Of a DNA stretch of 22,712 nt, positions 22,652 through 22,712 are shown in pieces (position 1 is the first letter of the stretch; every line of letters begins with the position of its first letter). A program made the position numbers and the translations under genes. The stretch covers positions 1 through 22,712 of the forward strand of contig JANOTP010000240.1 in NCBI GenBank assembly GCA_031416415.1, written 5' to 3'. The notes beneath the pieces were generated by a model. The model was not told the DNA's origin and did no database searches. It was given only the letters and a program-made list of their open reading frames with translations. The stretch comes from JANYCO01 sp031416415. GTDB lineage: Bacteria; Bacteroidota; Bacteroidia; Cytophagales; Cytophagaceae.

Positions 22652-22712
22652 ATGAAAAATTATTCGAAGAGTAACAAAACAAAACCATCCTATTCTAAAA
22701 AATGGAATATGA
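22652..22712 (+). CDS. Start of a reading frame running off the window
   Basis: ATG at 22652 is open for 20 codons to the window end, with a Ser/Lys/Tyr-rich N-terminus (begins MKNYSKSNKTKPSYSKK). It lies just after the strong terminator, leaving almost no room for a separate promoter, so it may be expressed by read-through of the terminator. The function cannot be told from 20 residues, and the frame could stop soon after the edge. Confidence 0.4.
   Translation, partial: MKNYSKSNKTKPSYSKKWNM

Overview
The window is AT-rich bacterial DNA that fits the Bacteroidota, perhaps a Cytophagales- or Flavobacteriales-like organism; the order is a guess. Clues are the promoters of the TTTG / TAnnTTTG type, A-rich start regions with little Shine-Dalgarno sequence, an ECF sigma factor next to a membrane protein with NYF repeats and a Spy-like sensor, an OstA-like protein beside tilS, and the Bacteroidota type of LuxC-like acyl-CoA reductase. 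Proton-pumping complex I genes and a pyruvate dehydrogenase E1 beta gene suggest a respiring heterotroph.

Layout. Positions 1-4183 are all on the minus strand, read from purC to a STAS-domain protein (ended by a clear hairpin terminator), then rnz (RNase Z), a YhhQ-type queuosine-precursor transporter, and a GT61-like protein cut by the left edge. A 465-base non-coding gap follows. Then comes a plus-strand stress-signalling operon: ECF sigma factor, membrane anti-sigma candidate and Spy-like periplasmic sensor (4649-6376). A minus-strand SPOR-domain protein converges on it.

Positions 7163-13678 hold a minus-strand block nuoH-I-J-K-L-M, the membrane arm of NADH:quinone oxidoreductase plus its NuoI ferredoxin subunit. 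nuoN does not follow nuoM and nuoG does not precede nuoH, so the complex is split over several loci. A secreted OstA/LptA-like protein and tilS diverge from 15531/15678. After a gap with a perfect 15-bp inverted repeat come a cytoplasmic PAS histidine kinase and a membrane-anchored archaemetzincin-type protease, close enough to be one operon. On the minus strand follow an 80-codon unknown gene, pdhB, and a LuxC-like acyl-CoA reductase, with hairpin terminators after the first two.

The right end (22032-22712) is a gene desert with AT-rich palindromes. It leads to a compact unit: a near-consensus Bacteroidota promoter, a 24-codon ORF, a strong intrinsic terminator, and 16 bases later the start of a new reading frame that runs off the edge. 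This looks like a leader/attenuator or a small RNA and is the most interesting uncharacterised element here. No CRISPR array, tRNA, rRNA, insertion sequence or phage gene was seen.
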